From: Schistosoma haematobium
Lineage: Eukaryota; Platyhelminthes; Trematoda; Strigeidida; Schistosomatidae
Length of the DNA stretch: 64,000 bases
NCBI RefSeq assembly: GCF_000699445.3
Contig: NC_067201.1
Span: 14,997,501-15,061,500, forward strand
Direction: 5' to 3'
Of this stretch, positions 40,501-48,079 are shown piece by piece. The position numbers were made by a program, and so were the translations under genes. How positions within the stretch are numbered: position 1 is the stretch's first letter; each line of letters opens with the position of its first letter. The notes under the pieces are model-generated. The model made no database searches, was not told where the DNA came from, and was given only the letters and a program-made list of their open reading frames with translations.

Positions 40501-43500
40501 AACCGATTTTAATATTTTCCGAAATTAATTTATCTAAACTATGCCTCAGATGACTGTGTGAATTACATGAACAAATAATGTCTTTTAAATCTTAAATAAT
40601 AGGTGAATATGTGTATTGAGTATAACTGCTTCTTGTTTTCTGATTCGTATACAGTTTAATTTCCTGTTTGTACAATGTAAGTCTAATGTTTACAACTAAT
40701 TGTTCAGTTTCCGCATTATGTACATGAGCCGTCGAAGTCTTGTTAGTTAGCGCGGTTTTCTGAACTTCCATAACTTACTAATCATGAATATCTTTAAACA
40801 TAACAAGATGATAATATCTTTTACGCAACTTGAAAACTAAATTTTCGATCATTTATCACTACTACTAATAATAATAATTAAAATATACCTTTAAAATAGT
40901 CAAATAAATTTACTTCATCTTAGAATACAACATTTATATTGTTATATGATATACAATTGGTTAGCTGTTTTTATTTAGAATGTGCTTTTCCATACTCTCT
41001 ACCTCTCATATAGTTCAAATAACATTTTATGTGTATAGTTATGGTTTTTCTTTTTTTTTCAAGCTGGTTTTATTCATCATTTTTTCTAAGATTGATAATT
41101 ATACCCTTGGATAAATAAGTAACTTTTAATGAATTAAGGATAAGAATTGTGTTTCCATGTGATATTTATATTGAACAGTAAACTTCTATTCCGTTATCAT
41201 TAATCTTATTGAAGGAAAATCAGCTATTTAAATTATACTGGTTGAAATCATTAGTCGATTGAAGCTAGACCATCATGGAAAACCTGGAAGCAATGGACGG
41301 CCGTTTCGTCCTAGTATGGGACTCCTCAGCAGTGCGCATCCACGATCCCGCACCCCGCGGGATTCGAACCCAGGACCTACTGGTTTTGCGCGCGTGCACT
41401 TGACCATTGGACCACTGAGCCGGCATCCAACGGTGTTAATGTCTAACTTCGACCAATCCACGAAGTTGAGCCACCGTACACCATTGTCTTCAGTAAGTTC
41501 TTATCTCACAATAGACCTGGTTGGACTCCACTGGTAACGACTTCTCACTAGAACTCCAGGAGTGTCTCCTGAAGTCAGTCACTAGTGAGCAGGTGATTAT
41601 TATTATCAGAATGGGTTTTGTGGAGATTTTTAGAAATTTCACTGGTCTAGCTTCAATTGACTCATGATTTCAACCAGTGAAATTTCTAAAAATTTCCACA
41701 AAACCCATTTTGATAATATTTAAATTATGTTTGTCTGTTCGTGGTCAATTTTCTAGTTGATAACAATACCTCATCAATTTTTCTTGAACAAATAAAGTTT
41801 TTCAAATGTTTTTGTCGATTTTTTCTATCCTATTCTGAAATTGATGTTATAACGCTGGATCAGATATCTTCGATGATTAGTCGTCTTTCATCTTTTTAAT
41901 AGTTCCATCAAGTAAACATTATGTTGAGGTAACCGGAGTTGGATGTAATTCCATATAACTACTAAATTTTGATTGTAATTACTAGACTATGCCCCTCTTC
42001 AATTTTTTGATAATAAACCTGATCAAATCACATGACATAAAACTGTTTTTAGTTAGGTTCCATGTTTGAAATATATTATCGCCCACTAAATATATATTCT
42101 TGTATTCATATACATAGATTTCGAGAAGTACTGTGGATGTTTAACAGCGTGTTATATATATTGAACAACTATTTCCTTCTAATTTGTCTTATTATTTGAT
42201 TGTCCCTTAACTATTGCTAATCATTTATCTGAACTTTCCTAGATTAAATCTAGACAGAATTCAAGTTTTTTTTTTAAAAAAAATCAATACTTGGTAGTTT
42301 CTGTACATGTCAATTAATGGATCTGTTTGTCAGAATCTGTACAACACAGCGACAACATTCCCAAATATACTGTTGAATCAATCACACCTCAGATCTATTA
42401 ATTGTATATCTTAAGGTTGGAGGTAAATCTTGAAAAAATTCCTAGATTCAACAATTAATGTTGTAGATTACCTCTGAAAATCTGACGTCCTAGTTATCAT
42501 CCCAGTTAGAATAGTGGGCAGTTTCACTATTTTATCAATAAACTTCTGGACTAGTATACTTTACGACTGTTTACATTGTGTTAGAAATATTTTGTCTGAC
42601 ATTTATTTGTAACTATTGAGTGACTTGATTTTTAAAGTCCAATCTTCTTGTATTATTGTAAATTGGTCAGTCAGTATATCTCCCTGCCTATCTGTCTGAT
42701 AATTCATATCTTCCTATTCTTTTTTACGTATCGATTCGAAATTTAATAATCATAATGACAATAATATAAAACCAATATTATTTGAGATAGTTTTTTGAAA
42801 CAAACTATCACATTCCAGGTAAGCATATGAACGACTAAGTTTACTAGTAACATATTAGTATCAGGATAAACAGGCATATTGGTAGTAGTTCTTTAACAAA
42901 TCAGTATTTAACATGATATTCAAAGGTTTTCACCAAACAGTTATATTTCCTTCTATACATTAGATCTTATTACTTGTTTTAAAATTTCTATCTATGTGGA
43001 TAGTGAAATTAAAACACCATTGACTGTCAGCTCAGCGATCTAGGAGTTAAGCGTTTTCATGCGGGACCGAAGGTCTTAGGTCCGAATCCCGGTGACAGGA
43101 TCATGGATCCTCACTACTCTGAAGAGTCTCATTCTAGGACAGTGCTTTCAGGTTTCCGATCGTAGTCTAAATTAAATCGGTTCATAAGTTCGACGAAAAG
43201 TAACGAATTTAATAAGTACATATGGCGCTGAATAAGTTTTCTTTGTTTGTAAATCCAATAAGATGAATAGTCACTACGTGAGAGTAAAATTATTGTTAGA
43301 TGTAGGGATTTGAGAACTAGAACTTATATCAAATTGTTTACCTAGACTAACTAAAATAAATGAGTCATTCATTCTACATACACGGAGTAACTAGATAACC
43401 TCTGAAATACAATGTTATTTTGAATAAGAGTGAGTAGGTTAGGGAAGAAAGATATAACTTAGATGTAAAAATATCATATAACACATCTCAGCATCGTGCA

Positions 43501-44824
43501 TGCAATGCTGAGTCATTTAGACTAATGCATTTATTGTGACTTATCTGATAGAATTCAATTATTATTAAAATACTTGACAAACATAACATCGGTCACTGCT
43601 TAGTGATCAGTCAATTGTAAATACGCTTCAGTTCTTCGTGAGCCTATTCACATCCCGACTAACCCAGTGGTAACATCACAAACTGTAGGACTGGATAGTG
43701 TGTGTTCAGATCTCACGGGGAGAATTACAGGTATACCAAATACCACTAAACTTAAGTCAAGTAGATTCTCACTACCTCATGCACGTATTTCATCTTATTT
43801 GGGACTTGTCAGGGAAAATATAAATCCATATAGATAAAATTCATACCCGTTCCACATGTTGGTGACGTTTGGACTTAGCAGCTCAATGGATACCTCTTTG
43901 AAGTTTAAGGAGAAATATATTGAGTTCTAGTCTCATTGTGAACATGAACACAAATGAAGAAGGTAGATCCAACTAACAACTCTTAAGTGGGACGAAACAT
44001 GCGTCCTGGATTCTGCTACTAATTAATATCCAACTACTGATTGGTTTTAACTGCCTTCACTTTATAATTCATTTGCACACAATTCCCATTCCCTTATTTG
44101 TTTGGATAATATATATTATTTTACTGTCAGGTTCCATACCATCCTCGTCTCACCGAACAATAGCGCTTTGTCACGTCCTTGATCTGTCTACCCACCAATA
44201 TACAGAAGATAACTTATCTCAATGTAGATTAAGACCTTGACACGATAGGTTAGCTGCTTTAACCTTGAAGCTAGAAACGTGTGAGTTCAAAGTTGACTAA
44301 CTGAGTTGGGTAAAGAGGCGGAAATTATCCTATCACCTGTTTGGTTGAAAAACGCACGAGAGAGAAGTGAAATAACGTCCCCAACAATAGCTTCCGTTGT
44401 TTGCCTTAGCTTCTTTGTTTCTCTTATCACATCATGTTTCATACAATATATATAACACATCATATAGTAATAGGAAGAATTTCTATATTATTTTTTAAAA
44501 ATAATTTTCTTCTTTTAAGGTAATCCAAATTCAACATATTCCATATGGGCAGCTAGTTTAGATGGTACATTACAACTTGAACCTACACATCAAACTCCTA
44601 CTGATGATGAAAACAATAAAGACACTGAAGACACTATTAATAATGATTTGAAATATGAATTTCAACTTCATTTCCTTGGTCATAGTCGAGTGCTTATTCA
44701 ATCATTGAATAGTCAACGTGGTAATTCAATTTCTTTAGTCAAATCTGAAGTTAAAGGTGATGTAAAATTAGATATACCAAGTGGTGGTGGTGATATAACA
44801 ATCAATTATATTTGGGAAATTTAA
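20777..44824 (+). CDS. Fascin (actin-bundling protein), seven coding exons, 620 residues
   Basis: Join 20777-21032, 23565-23728, 24676-24976, 31469-31651, 35452-35767, 37097-37434, 44520-44824: 1863 nt with stop, all junctions GT/AG and phases compatible. Fascin is a cytoplasmic protein made of four beta-trefoils that bundles parallel actin filaments in protrusions. Trefoil 1 is about residues 10-140 (GRFLTAEVF, RRRQVW, GRFLSVNKDG), trefoil 2 about 141-301 (YPWGPESVIW, GKVAFR-like GRVAFRMPNGKYL, GKEELFLIE), trefoil 3 about 302-440 (SANQHELDET, FQLEY, GKLWKL), trefoil 4 to the end, closing with IWEI against LWEY in vertebrates. At 620 residues it is longer than the 493 of human fascin because of a Ser/Gly-rich insert at about 324-376 and smaller loops. 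The residue matching the PKC-site serine 39 of human fascin is alanine 42. Function is inferred from family. Confidence 0.93.
21944..22210. mobile_element. Inverted pair of truncated beta SINEs in fascin intron 1
   Basis: The left arm (minus, 21944-22064) carries the tail and GACGACCGTTTC block; the right arm (plus, 22068-22210) carries a B box, GGACGAAACAGCCGTC and the tail. The CUGAGGA box reads CGGAGGA, so the ribozyme core is broken. The arms are near-complementary and would fold. Confidence 0.75.
22725..22782. repeat. (ATT)n microsatellite
   Basis: About 57 bp of uninterrupted ATT/TTA repeat in fascin intron 1. Confidence 0.95.
23268..23345 (+). repeat. tRNA-like SINE head
   Basis: AGTGGTTCAGTGG (A-box-like) followed by TGATTCGAACCCTGG (B-box-like). 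No hammerhead or 3' tail was seen, and the acceptor stem does not pair, so it is not called a tRNA gene. Confidence 0.4.
23565..23728 (+). CDS. Fascin exon 2 (residues 86-140)
   Basis: Acceptor TGCCTAG at 23564, donor GTGAGA at 23729, phase 1 in and phase 0 out. Encodes GEWAFKSDAYGFYLTGT and the WWSFRLATHPQ end of trefoil 1, so the exon stops exactly at the trefoil 1/2 border. Confidence 0.93.
24676..24976 (+). CDS. Fascin exon 3 (residues 141-240)
   Basis: Acceptor TGTCAAG at 24675, donor GTTAGT at 24977, out in phase 1. Holds YLRLLNDGLELRAD, PWGPES and GRVAFRMPNGKYLKS. A loop around residues 175-195 (VASQGFGRGPN) has no obvious match in vertebrate fascin. Confidence 0.92.
25625..26045 (-). 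repeat. Repeat W, copy 1 (fascin intron 3)
   Basis: Shares ordered blocks with 53215-53705 and 61963-62345: GAAGCAGGTGGTT, CCTTTGACCTAAAGGTCTGA-like, TACGCCATTTGTTCC, TTCGCTTTTCG, GAGAAGGCAG-GAGTAGGACTTCC and the CATACCAGGGCATT end. No intact coding frame is shared by the copies. Confidence 0.75.
26890..26985 (-). mobile_element. Alpha SINE fragment with decayed hammerhead
   Basis: Minus strand: ACATCCAGCTGACGAG and GAGACGAAAC are intact, but the GUC cleavage site is missing. The block ATATGTGTTTCGTCT occurs twice (about 26900 and 26935), a local duplication of the GAAAC side. Confidence 0.6.
27545..27715 (+). mobile_element. Alpha SINE (Sm-alpha-like), well preserved
   Basis: A tRNA-like head (AGTGTTTGAAGCAAACG, B box GAGTTCGAGTTCC) is followed by GCAGGTACATCCAGCTGA and a complete hammerhead (27625-27685), then the family 3' part GCTAGCTACTATCCATT. 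In fascin intron 3. Confidence 0.85.
27625..27685 (+). ncRNA. Hammerhead ribozyme, alpha family
   Basis: CUGACGA (27637-27643), stem II GUCCC/GGGAC, GAAAC (27658-27662), short stem III ACGCGCGU and cleavage after GUC (27667-27669). Stem I starts CAG/CUG (27634-27636 with 27670-27672), then a mismatch, weaker than the family's CUGGA form. All core positions fit the known Sm-alpha hammerhead, which cleaves its own transcripts. Confidence 0.85.
27860..27917. repeat. (TA)n microsatellite
   Basis: About 56 bp of uninterrupted TA repeat in fascin intron 3. Confidence 0.95.
28605..28904 (-). repeat. Repeat W, copy 2, split by LINE-B
   Basis: Diverged W blocks (AGGTGGCC, GCTATTTGTTCCCTTGGGAT, CAATGAGTTGAACTTCCCTGGCAG) end abruptly where the LINE-B 3' tail begins (ATTTATTTATTTGAACAC). 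Confidence 0.65.
28905..30145 (-). mobile_element. LINE family B, 5'-truncated copy
   Basis: The minus strand ends with an ATAAATAAAT tail preceded by a unit (TTGTACCAATATTTATGTG) also seen at 61893-61962. Upstream is the RT C-terminal half. The 5' end is cut at about 30145, inside the RT. It differs clearly from LINE-A in sequence. Confidence 0.8.
29165..30140 (-). pseudogene. LINE-B reverse transcriptase, C-terminal half
   Basis: Minus-strand frames read a GVRQGC-like start (TPVRQGCPISPFLF region with stops), a catalytic box changed to YSNDIVFM where YADD is expected, then AISVRRYGMCFAPSKCKVLL, and later WRLRDVSLAVKGRIYNALV and WWLGNVLRMSSQRIPRRAL. Stops at about 29865 and near 29450 and loss of catalytic aspartate show a pseudogene. 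+ strand ORFs in the same place are shadows. Confidence 0.8.
31200..31345 (+). repeat. 3'-end-like repeat fragment
   Basis: The block CTGATATTTGGGTGTGGCA, GCACATCTGTGCCAAG and GCTTATAACTGAC recurs in weaker form near 18900-18975 and 34050-34125. Perhaps the 3' UTR of a LINE; not classified. Confidence 0.45.
31469..31651 (+). CDS. Fascin exon 4 (residues 241-301)
   Basis: Too short of flanking stops to show as a long ORF but clear by translation: acceptor TTATATAG at 31468, donor GTAAGT at 31652, phase 1 in and out. Reads GTFAFRDQTGHYLTT, KVKTNTNIGKEELF and NGKFASVKQG, matching the second half of trefoil 2. Confidence 0.92.
31738..31895 (-). mobile_element. Beta SINE, degenerate, left of an inverted pair in fascin intron 4
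   Basis: Minus strand shows the CAGTCGCATAGAG-like head, GGTTTTAGGTCC in place of the B box, and the tail CCAAGTTTTCAATGGTGGTTTAG. The hammerhead part has lost its core. Confidence 0.65.
31995..32165 (+). mobile_element. Beta SINE, degenerate, right of the inverted pair
   Basis: GATGCCAGCTCATTGGTCTAG head, CTGAGTTCGATCC B box, AAGAGTCCCACAATAGAGCGAAATAG (decayed hammerhead) and a partial tail. 100 bp from its inverted partner. Confidence 0.7.
32755..33240 (+). repeat. Repeat R, copy 1 (possible LTR debris)
   Basis: Shares ACGTATGGGACGT, ATCAAGAACACGTGATTAGC, CTATCTACATGTCGACTAAG and CAGACAACCAATCAT with the minus-strand copy at 47740-48075. Two TGTTATAAC(G/C)(C/G)TTGG blocks occur at 32820 and 32852. 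Unclassified. Confidence 0.65.
33420..33625 (+). mobile_element. Alpha SINE, decayed hammerhead
   Basis: Head and GGTTTCGAATCCC B box present; CTGATGAG is intact but GAAAC reads CAAAG and stem II is lost. Ends with the family GCTAGCCACGATC region. Confidence 0.65.
33835..34135 (+). repeat. Unclassified repeat fragment
   Basis: Ends with a TTGTGGTATGGCA ... ATTTGTGTCAAATTACG ... TATGACTGACAT block resembling 31200-31345. No frame could be supported. Confidence 0.4.
34403..34705. mobile_element. FB family foldback element, long palindromic copy (fascin intron 4)
   Basis: Arms 34497-34539 and 34622-34664 are perfectly complementary over 43 nt, and pairing continues outward at lower identity to roughly 85 nt per arm. 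The left end carries the family start ATTACCAAGGTTTGACTTGA. The loop contains TTATTCTCTGAAGAAGTGAC. The structure suggests an inverted duplication of the simpler element seen at 2756-2931. Confidence 0.85.
34598..34651 (+). ncRNA. Hammerhead-like ribozyme motif in FB element, copy 2
   Basis: CUGAAGA (34607-34613), extra A, stem II GUGACUU/AAGUCAC (perfect), GAAAC (34634-34638), GUC (34639-34641). Stem I is weaker here (UUCU against GAAA). Same minimal stem III as copy 1. The long palindrome would compete with the ribozyme fold. Confidence 0.45.
35452..35767 (+). CDS. Fascin exon 5 (residues 302-406)
   Basis: Acceptor TTTTTTTCAAG at 35451, donor GTAAGT at 35768, phase 1 in, phase 2 out. Starts trefoil 3 (EISANQHELDE) and carries the long Ser/Gly/Asn-rich insert before FWRLRSRSGKLWKL. 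Confidence 0.92.
36125..36290 (-). mobile_element. Alpha SINE, decayed
   Basis: Minus strand: tRNA-like head near 36285, TACATCCGGTTGACGAGTCCC, then GAAAC is lost (GGATGGAGATT). No active ribozyme expected. Confidence 0.6.
36330..36665. mobile_element. Inverted pair of beta SINEs in fascin intron 5
   Basis: The left member (minus, 36340-36510) has head and hammerhead region; the right member (plus, about 36555-36665) keeps CCATACTAGGACTAACCGGCCGTC and the tail. GAAAC reads GACTAACC or AAAAC, so both ribozymes are broken. The arms share about 100 bp of complementarity. Confidence 0.7.
37097..37434 (+). CDS. Fascin exon 6 (residues 407-519)
   Basis: Acceptor AATATTAG at 37096, donor GTAAGT at 37435. 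The frame reads GDQESLFEML, then LPSPDELFNIILTNRTSIVF and GGFLVRGKQN, matching the junction of trefoils 3 and 4 (SELFLMKLINRPIIVF in human). A (TA)n tract follows 55 bp into the intron. Confidence 0.92.
37489..37541. repeat. (TA)n microsatellite
   Basis: About 52 bp of TA repeat with one slip, 55 bp downstream of the fascin exon 6 donor. Confidence 0.95.
37545..37860. repeat. Unclassified CAAT/TATA-bearing repeat-like segment
   Basis: Less AT-rich than its surroundings, with AACCAATCAGCGCTAGC, TATAAATAAACTAATG and a second ACCAATGAGAGTAGC. The composition resembles an LTR, but no second copy or clear ends were found in this window. Confidence 0.3.
38638..38835 (-). mobile_element. Beta SINE, degenerate (fascin intron 6)
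   Basis: Tail GGCTAGACCACCATCGAAAAC, then GTATGGGACTCCTCAG (minus CTGAGGA intact) but GAAAC is lost (GAAAAAATATT). Forms an inverted pair with 38999-39200. Confidence 0.7.
38999..39200 (+). mobile_element. Beta SINE, degenerate
   Basis: GGCTCAGTTGTCTAAAG head, GGGTTCGATTTCC B box, AGTCTCATACTAGGAAAAAAT (decayed core), GTCATCCAGCGCTTCC and tail. Confidence 0.7.
39510..39665 (-). mobile_element. Beta SINE with intact hammerhead core
   Basis: Minus strand begins within the head near 39665 (truncated before the B box), runs through the hammerhead (39583-39629) and the tail to CTCCACAAATCC. Confidence 0.75.
39583..39629 (-). ncRNA. Hammerhead ribozyme, beta family
   Basis: CUGAGGA (39622-39616), stem II GUCC/GGAC, GAAAC (39600-39596), stem III ACGGCCGU, GUC (39591-39589). 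Stem I has one C/C mismatch. Core positions all fit the hammerhead consensus with N7 = G. Confidence 0.7.
40020..40190 (-). mobile_element. Beta SINE, degenerate
   Basis: GACATCGATGAAAAAAACTAAGCAACACTGG tail-like start, minus CTGAGGGATC in place of CTGAGGAGTC, GAAAC present (40059-region GTTTCG), head near 40185. Core broken at CUGAGGG. Confidence 0.55.
41238..41440 (-). mobile_element. Beta SINE, best preserved copy
   Basis: Minus strand: GCCGGCTCAGTGGTCCAATGG head, GGGTTCGAATCCCG B box, complete hammerhead (41290-41336), then AGGTTTTCCATGATGGTCTAG and CAATCGACTAATGATTTCAACC tail. In fascin intron 6. Confidence 0.85.
41290..41336 (-). ncRNA. Hammerhead ribozyme, beta family
   Basis: CUGAGGA (41329-41323), stem II GUCC-loop-GGAC, GAAAC (41307-41303), stem III ACGGCCGU, GUC (41298-41296). 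Stem I GCACUG against CAUUGC has one mismatch; the family form CAGUGC would pair fully. Core complete. Confidence 0.75.
41606..41717. repeat. Inverted repeat of beta SINE tails
   Basis: GGGTTTTGTGGAGATTTTT to CACTGG at 41613-41645 is complementary to CCAGTGAAATTTC to AAAACCC at 41672-41708, around a TCTAGCTTCAATTGACTCAT loop. Only the SINE 3' tail is present, in two orientations. Confidence 0.8.
43015..43200 (+). mobile_element. Beta SINE, degenerate
   Basis: CAGCTCAGCGATCTAGGAG head, GGTCCGAATCCC B box, CTCTGAAGAGTCTCATTCTAGGAC, then the GAAAC-GUC part is deleted and the tail GTGCTTTCAGGTTT follows. Confidence 0.65.
43870..44035 (+). mobile_element. Alpha SINE, decayed hammerhead
   Basis: TAGCAGCTCAATGGATACC head, GAGTTCTAGTCTC B box, GGGACGAAACATGCGTCCTGGATTC (GAAAC and GUC intact, stem I half intact), but CUGANGA reads CUAACAAC. 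A further minus-strand fragment lies at about 43780-43825. Confidence 0.65.
44520..44824 (+). CDS. Fascin exon 7 (residues 520-620) and stop
   Basis: Acceptor CTTTTAAG at 44519; last codons IWEI then TAA at 44822-44824. Encodes the rest of trefoil 4 with an acidic loop (TDDENNKDTEDT) that vertebrate fascin lacks. Confidence 0.92.
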
Positions 44825-44827
44825 ATC

Positions 44828-44833
44828 AATAAA
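44828..44833 (+). promoter_or_regulatory. Possible polyadenylation signal AATAAA
   Basis: Lies only 3 nt after the fascin stop codon. If used, the 3' UTR would be about 20-30 nt; another AATAAA lies near 45405, so use of this one is uncertain. Confidence 0.35.
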
Positions 44834-45429
44834 CAAACTAATCAATTTTTCTTTTCTTATTTTTCAAGAAATATTTATTGATTTATTTATATCTATCAAT
44901 TATGATAATTAAAAATGATCATGGAATTTTTTTTATATATATCAGCAACATCATTATATAGAAAACAAAAGTAATTTTCTTTCATTCCGTCTGAAATAAC
45001 AACGCTAACAAACGATGGATATTGATTGGGTTATGTCATTGTATTTTTCTTCTTCATGTACAACTACAACAACTACTACTACTTTAGATATGCTTTTCAG
45101 TAGTAGATTCTATCTACTAAGTAAACGTTTCTTAAAAGACTTCGTATATGCATATTTATGTTTTCATCGTCGTGGGGAGAAGAGAGCTGGGAGTAGAACT
45201 TTTCTCATATGTTTGAATTTCTTTTTTCACATTACATTCAGACACTTTGCCTGTTTTGTGTGTTGGCATTTACATCTAAAATAATTTCGATCATGTTCTT
45301 TTCCTTTCTAAGTGGTAATTTAAAAAAAACCCTAAACGTATTAACTGTAAATTTTTAGGGGGTTTGTGTGTTCTGTGATGACTTCTTATTGCTTTTACAG
45401 TTAAAAAATAAAATATTAATTATGAATAT

Positions 45430-46400
45430 TACTTACTTACTTACGCCTGTTACTCCTCGTGAAGGAACATAGGCCGCTCACCAGCATTCGCCATCCAACC
45501 CTGTCCTGAGCAATCCTTTCCAGCTCCTTCCAGTTGTTATTCATCCTTTCCATATCTGCTTTTATTCCCCGACGTAATGTGTTCTTTGGCGTTCCACTTT
45601 TCCGCTTCCCTTCGAGATCCCAAGTTAGGGCTTGTCTCGTGATGCAGTTTGATGATTTGCGTAATGTATGTCCTATCCATTTCCATCGTCTTTTCCTAAT
45701 TTCCTCTTCAGCTGGAAGCTTGTTTGTTCTCTCCCACAAAAGGCTGTTGCTGATGGTATCCGGCCAGGGGATGTTGAGTATCTTGCGTAGACAGCTATTT
45801 ATAAATACTTGTACTTTCTTGATTGTGGTTGTTGTAGTTCTCCAAGTCTCAGCTCCATACAGTAAAACTGTCTTGACGTTCGTATTGAAGATTGTGACTG
45901 ATATTGGTTGAAAGTTGTTTTGAGTTCCATATTTTCTTCAATTGTAGGAATGCGGCCCTTGCTTTGCCAATCCTCGCCTTTACTTCTGCATCTGATCCTC
46001 CTTGTTCATCGATGATGCTTCCCAGGTATGTGAAGGATTCTACATCTTCCAGAGTTTCGCCATCAAGTGTGATTGGATTGCTGTTCTCCGCTCTGAATTC
46101 GAGGACCTTGGTTTTCCCCTTGTGTATGTTGAGGCCTACTGATGCAGAGACTGCTGTCACACTGGCTGTCCTTATCTGCATTTGTTCGTGTGTATGCGAT
46201 AGGAGGGCTAGGTCTTCTGCAAAGTCCAAATCGTCTAATTGATTCTGAGATGTCCATTGTATTCCGTGTTTTCCTTCAGATGTTGAGGTCTTTATAATCC
46301 AGTCGACCACCAGAAGAAAGAGGAAGGGAGAGAGTAAACAGCCTTGTCTGACTCCAGTCCTTACTTGGAATGTATCTGTCAGCTGTCCTCCGTGCACTAC
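45430..46400 (-). mobile_element. LINE-A copy 2, 3' part
   Basis: Starts at the CTTACTTACTTACGCCTGTTACTCC terminus (3' end of the element) and carries RT motif B ([13 protein letters not shown]), the catalytic box as FAEDLALLS (D to E) and the [10 protein letters not shown]-terminal region. A frame break occurs near 45850. Beyond 46400 the element is inverted. Confidence 0.85.
45849..46397 (-). pseudogene. Reverse transcriptase fragment, LINE-A copy 2
   Basis: Continuous minus-strand frame from HGGQLTDTFQV through the thumb region ([31 protein letters not shown]). The FADD box has become FAED, which removes a metal-binding aspartate. Frame is lost at about 45850 and resumes at 45739. Confidence 0.8.
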
Positions 46401-46800
46401 TTTGCACAGAGTTTTGCTGAACGGGATGAAAGACGCAGTAGACGCCCAACTTCGAGATTAACAAGCTGGATTCCGTAAGGATCGGTCGTTCACAGACCAA
46501 ATTGCGACACTACGGATCATCGTCGAACAATCAGTTGAGTGGAACTCGTCACTGTACATCAACTTCATTGATTATGAAAAGGCATTTACAGTGTGGATAG
46601 GAGGACATCATGGAATCTTCTTCGACACTACGGAGTTCCTGAGAAGATTGTCAATAATATCCTGGTACTCCGCCTGTAGCTCTTCCAGAGTTACTGCCGA
46701 CCCCAAGCCCGGGTAAAGGAGGAGGGTTGGGCATGGGGTTAGCGTCCCCATCCCGTAGAAAACTAACTCGCTAAAAAACGCTTACCAGGAAAAATTATTC
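46401..46800 (+). mobile_element. Inverted 5' segment attached to LINE-A copy 2
   Basis: + strand reads the RT part that precedes the minus-strand portion ([40 protein letters not shown] up to RRLSIIS). At about 46680-46800 comes a LINE-A 5'-leader piece (GGTAAAGGAGGAGGGTTGGG). The join at 46400 is where the two RT halves would be adjacent in an intact element. Confidence 0.75.
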
Positions 46801-47739
46801 AATTATGAATATACACTTCTTAAATATCATTCCATTGTGTTGACAAAATCTTTGGGAGGAAAAATCCATGTAGATATATTTGTAACTTTCCAAATCAGAC
46901 TATTACACATGGCTTATAGGTTTTCATTGTGGTTCCAAGGTATGAGTTACTACTTTCTGTAATTTGTTGTATTACGTAATAACTGATAGGTTAGGTTTAG
47001 ATATGTATGTTTGTACTGGTACTTCTATCTGTGAGTTATTTAGGTTTCTTAACGGTTGTGCTCCAGAAGGACCACTGCTTTGTATTTTACTTTATAACTG
47101 CGAGAAATGATCATCAAATCAAGTATTATGTTGAGGTTTCGGTTGGACGTGACGTTGAAGACTGACAGTAGCTTCACTGCATAGGTAGCTCAAGATGATA
47201 AACGTTGGTTTCGCCTGTCTACTTTATTTAAATGACTACAGTGGGAACCGAGGTTTATAAGTGATCTTTTGAAAACTGTTCTTAAAGATACGTGAGTTTG
47301 TTCATCGTTTCTTGTTCTTATGTTGCTTATCTCTTATTGCATAGGTAAGGATTTCAATATCGTTATGCAAAACTAAGTATTTCATAATATTTTTGGACTG
47401 TCTTTGGTGATAGAATACAAAACACACATTTCGATTAACTTAAGGTTCATCGACACATCTACTTAAACGGTCCATATTCTATCTAAAGCTGATCTAATTC
47501 AGTCGTTAACGTCGACAACGCGGAAGAACAAATCATTACAACTTATGATAACTGATTGAATTCCGAAAAAATAATTTTAGCTGAGTTCCGAAAAGTACCT
47601 GATTTGTTTAGAAGTTTCAAAGCCGTTGAATGCTAGTACCTTTCTTATAATTTTATCACTCTAAGTTTTTTTGAAATAAGTTTCCACAAGGATCCAGATG
47701 TTATCATTTAAGTATGTATTTCTTGAATATATTTATACT

Positions 47740-48075
47740 TAGAGGGGATAGTTAGGGTTAATTATCTCTGATGTGTGGGCGAGAATGATTGGTTGTCTGC
47801 TTAGTCGACATGTAGATAGTCTGGCAGGTGTCATACGAGTTATATATTCCCCTATCCTTATAATTGTTATTATTGATTGTTCATTGCTGTTGGATTGTGT
47901 CGGGTTTTGGTGTGGAAACATATTTGCGTTCTAGTCAGGCTAATCACGTGTTCTTGATCTGAGTTGTGTTGAAGTCCTGTAGAATAGACACTGGGAGGGA
48001 ATCTAGTGTAGATATTCGTTCAAGGTAAATTTACGTCCCATACGTGTAAAACCAACAGTTATAACAATCTCTTCC
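47740..48075 (-). repeat. Repeat R, copy 2
   Basis: Reverse-complement match in ordered blocks to 32860-33175 (CACGTGATTAGCCTGAC, TGACACCTG-CAGACTATC, GTCGACTAAGCAGACAACC). No coding potential seen. Confidence 0.65.
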
Positions 48076-48079
48076 CCTC

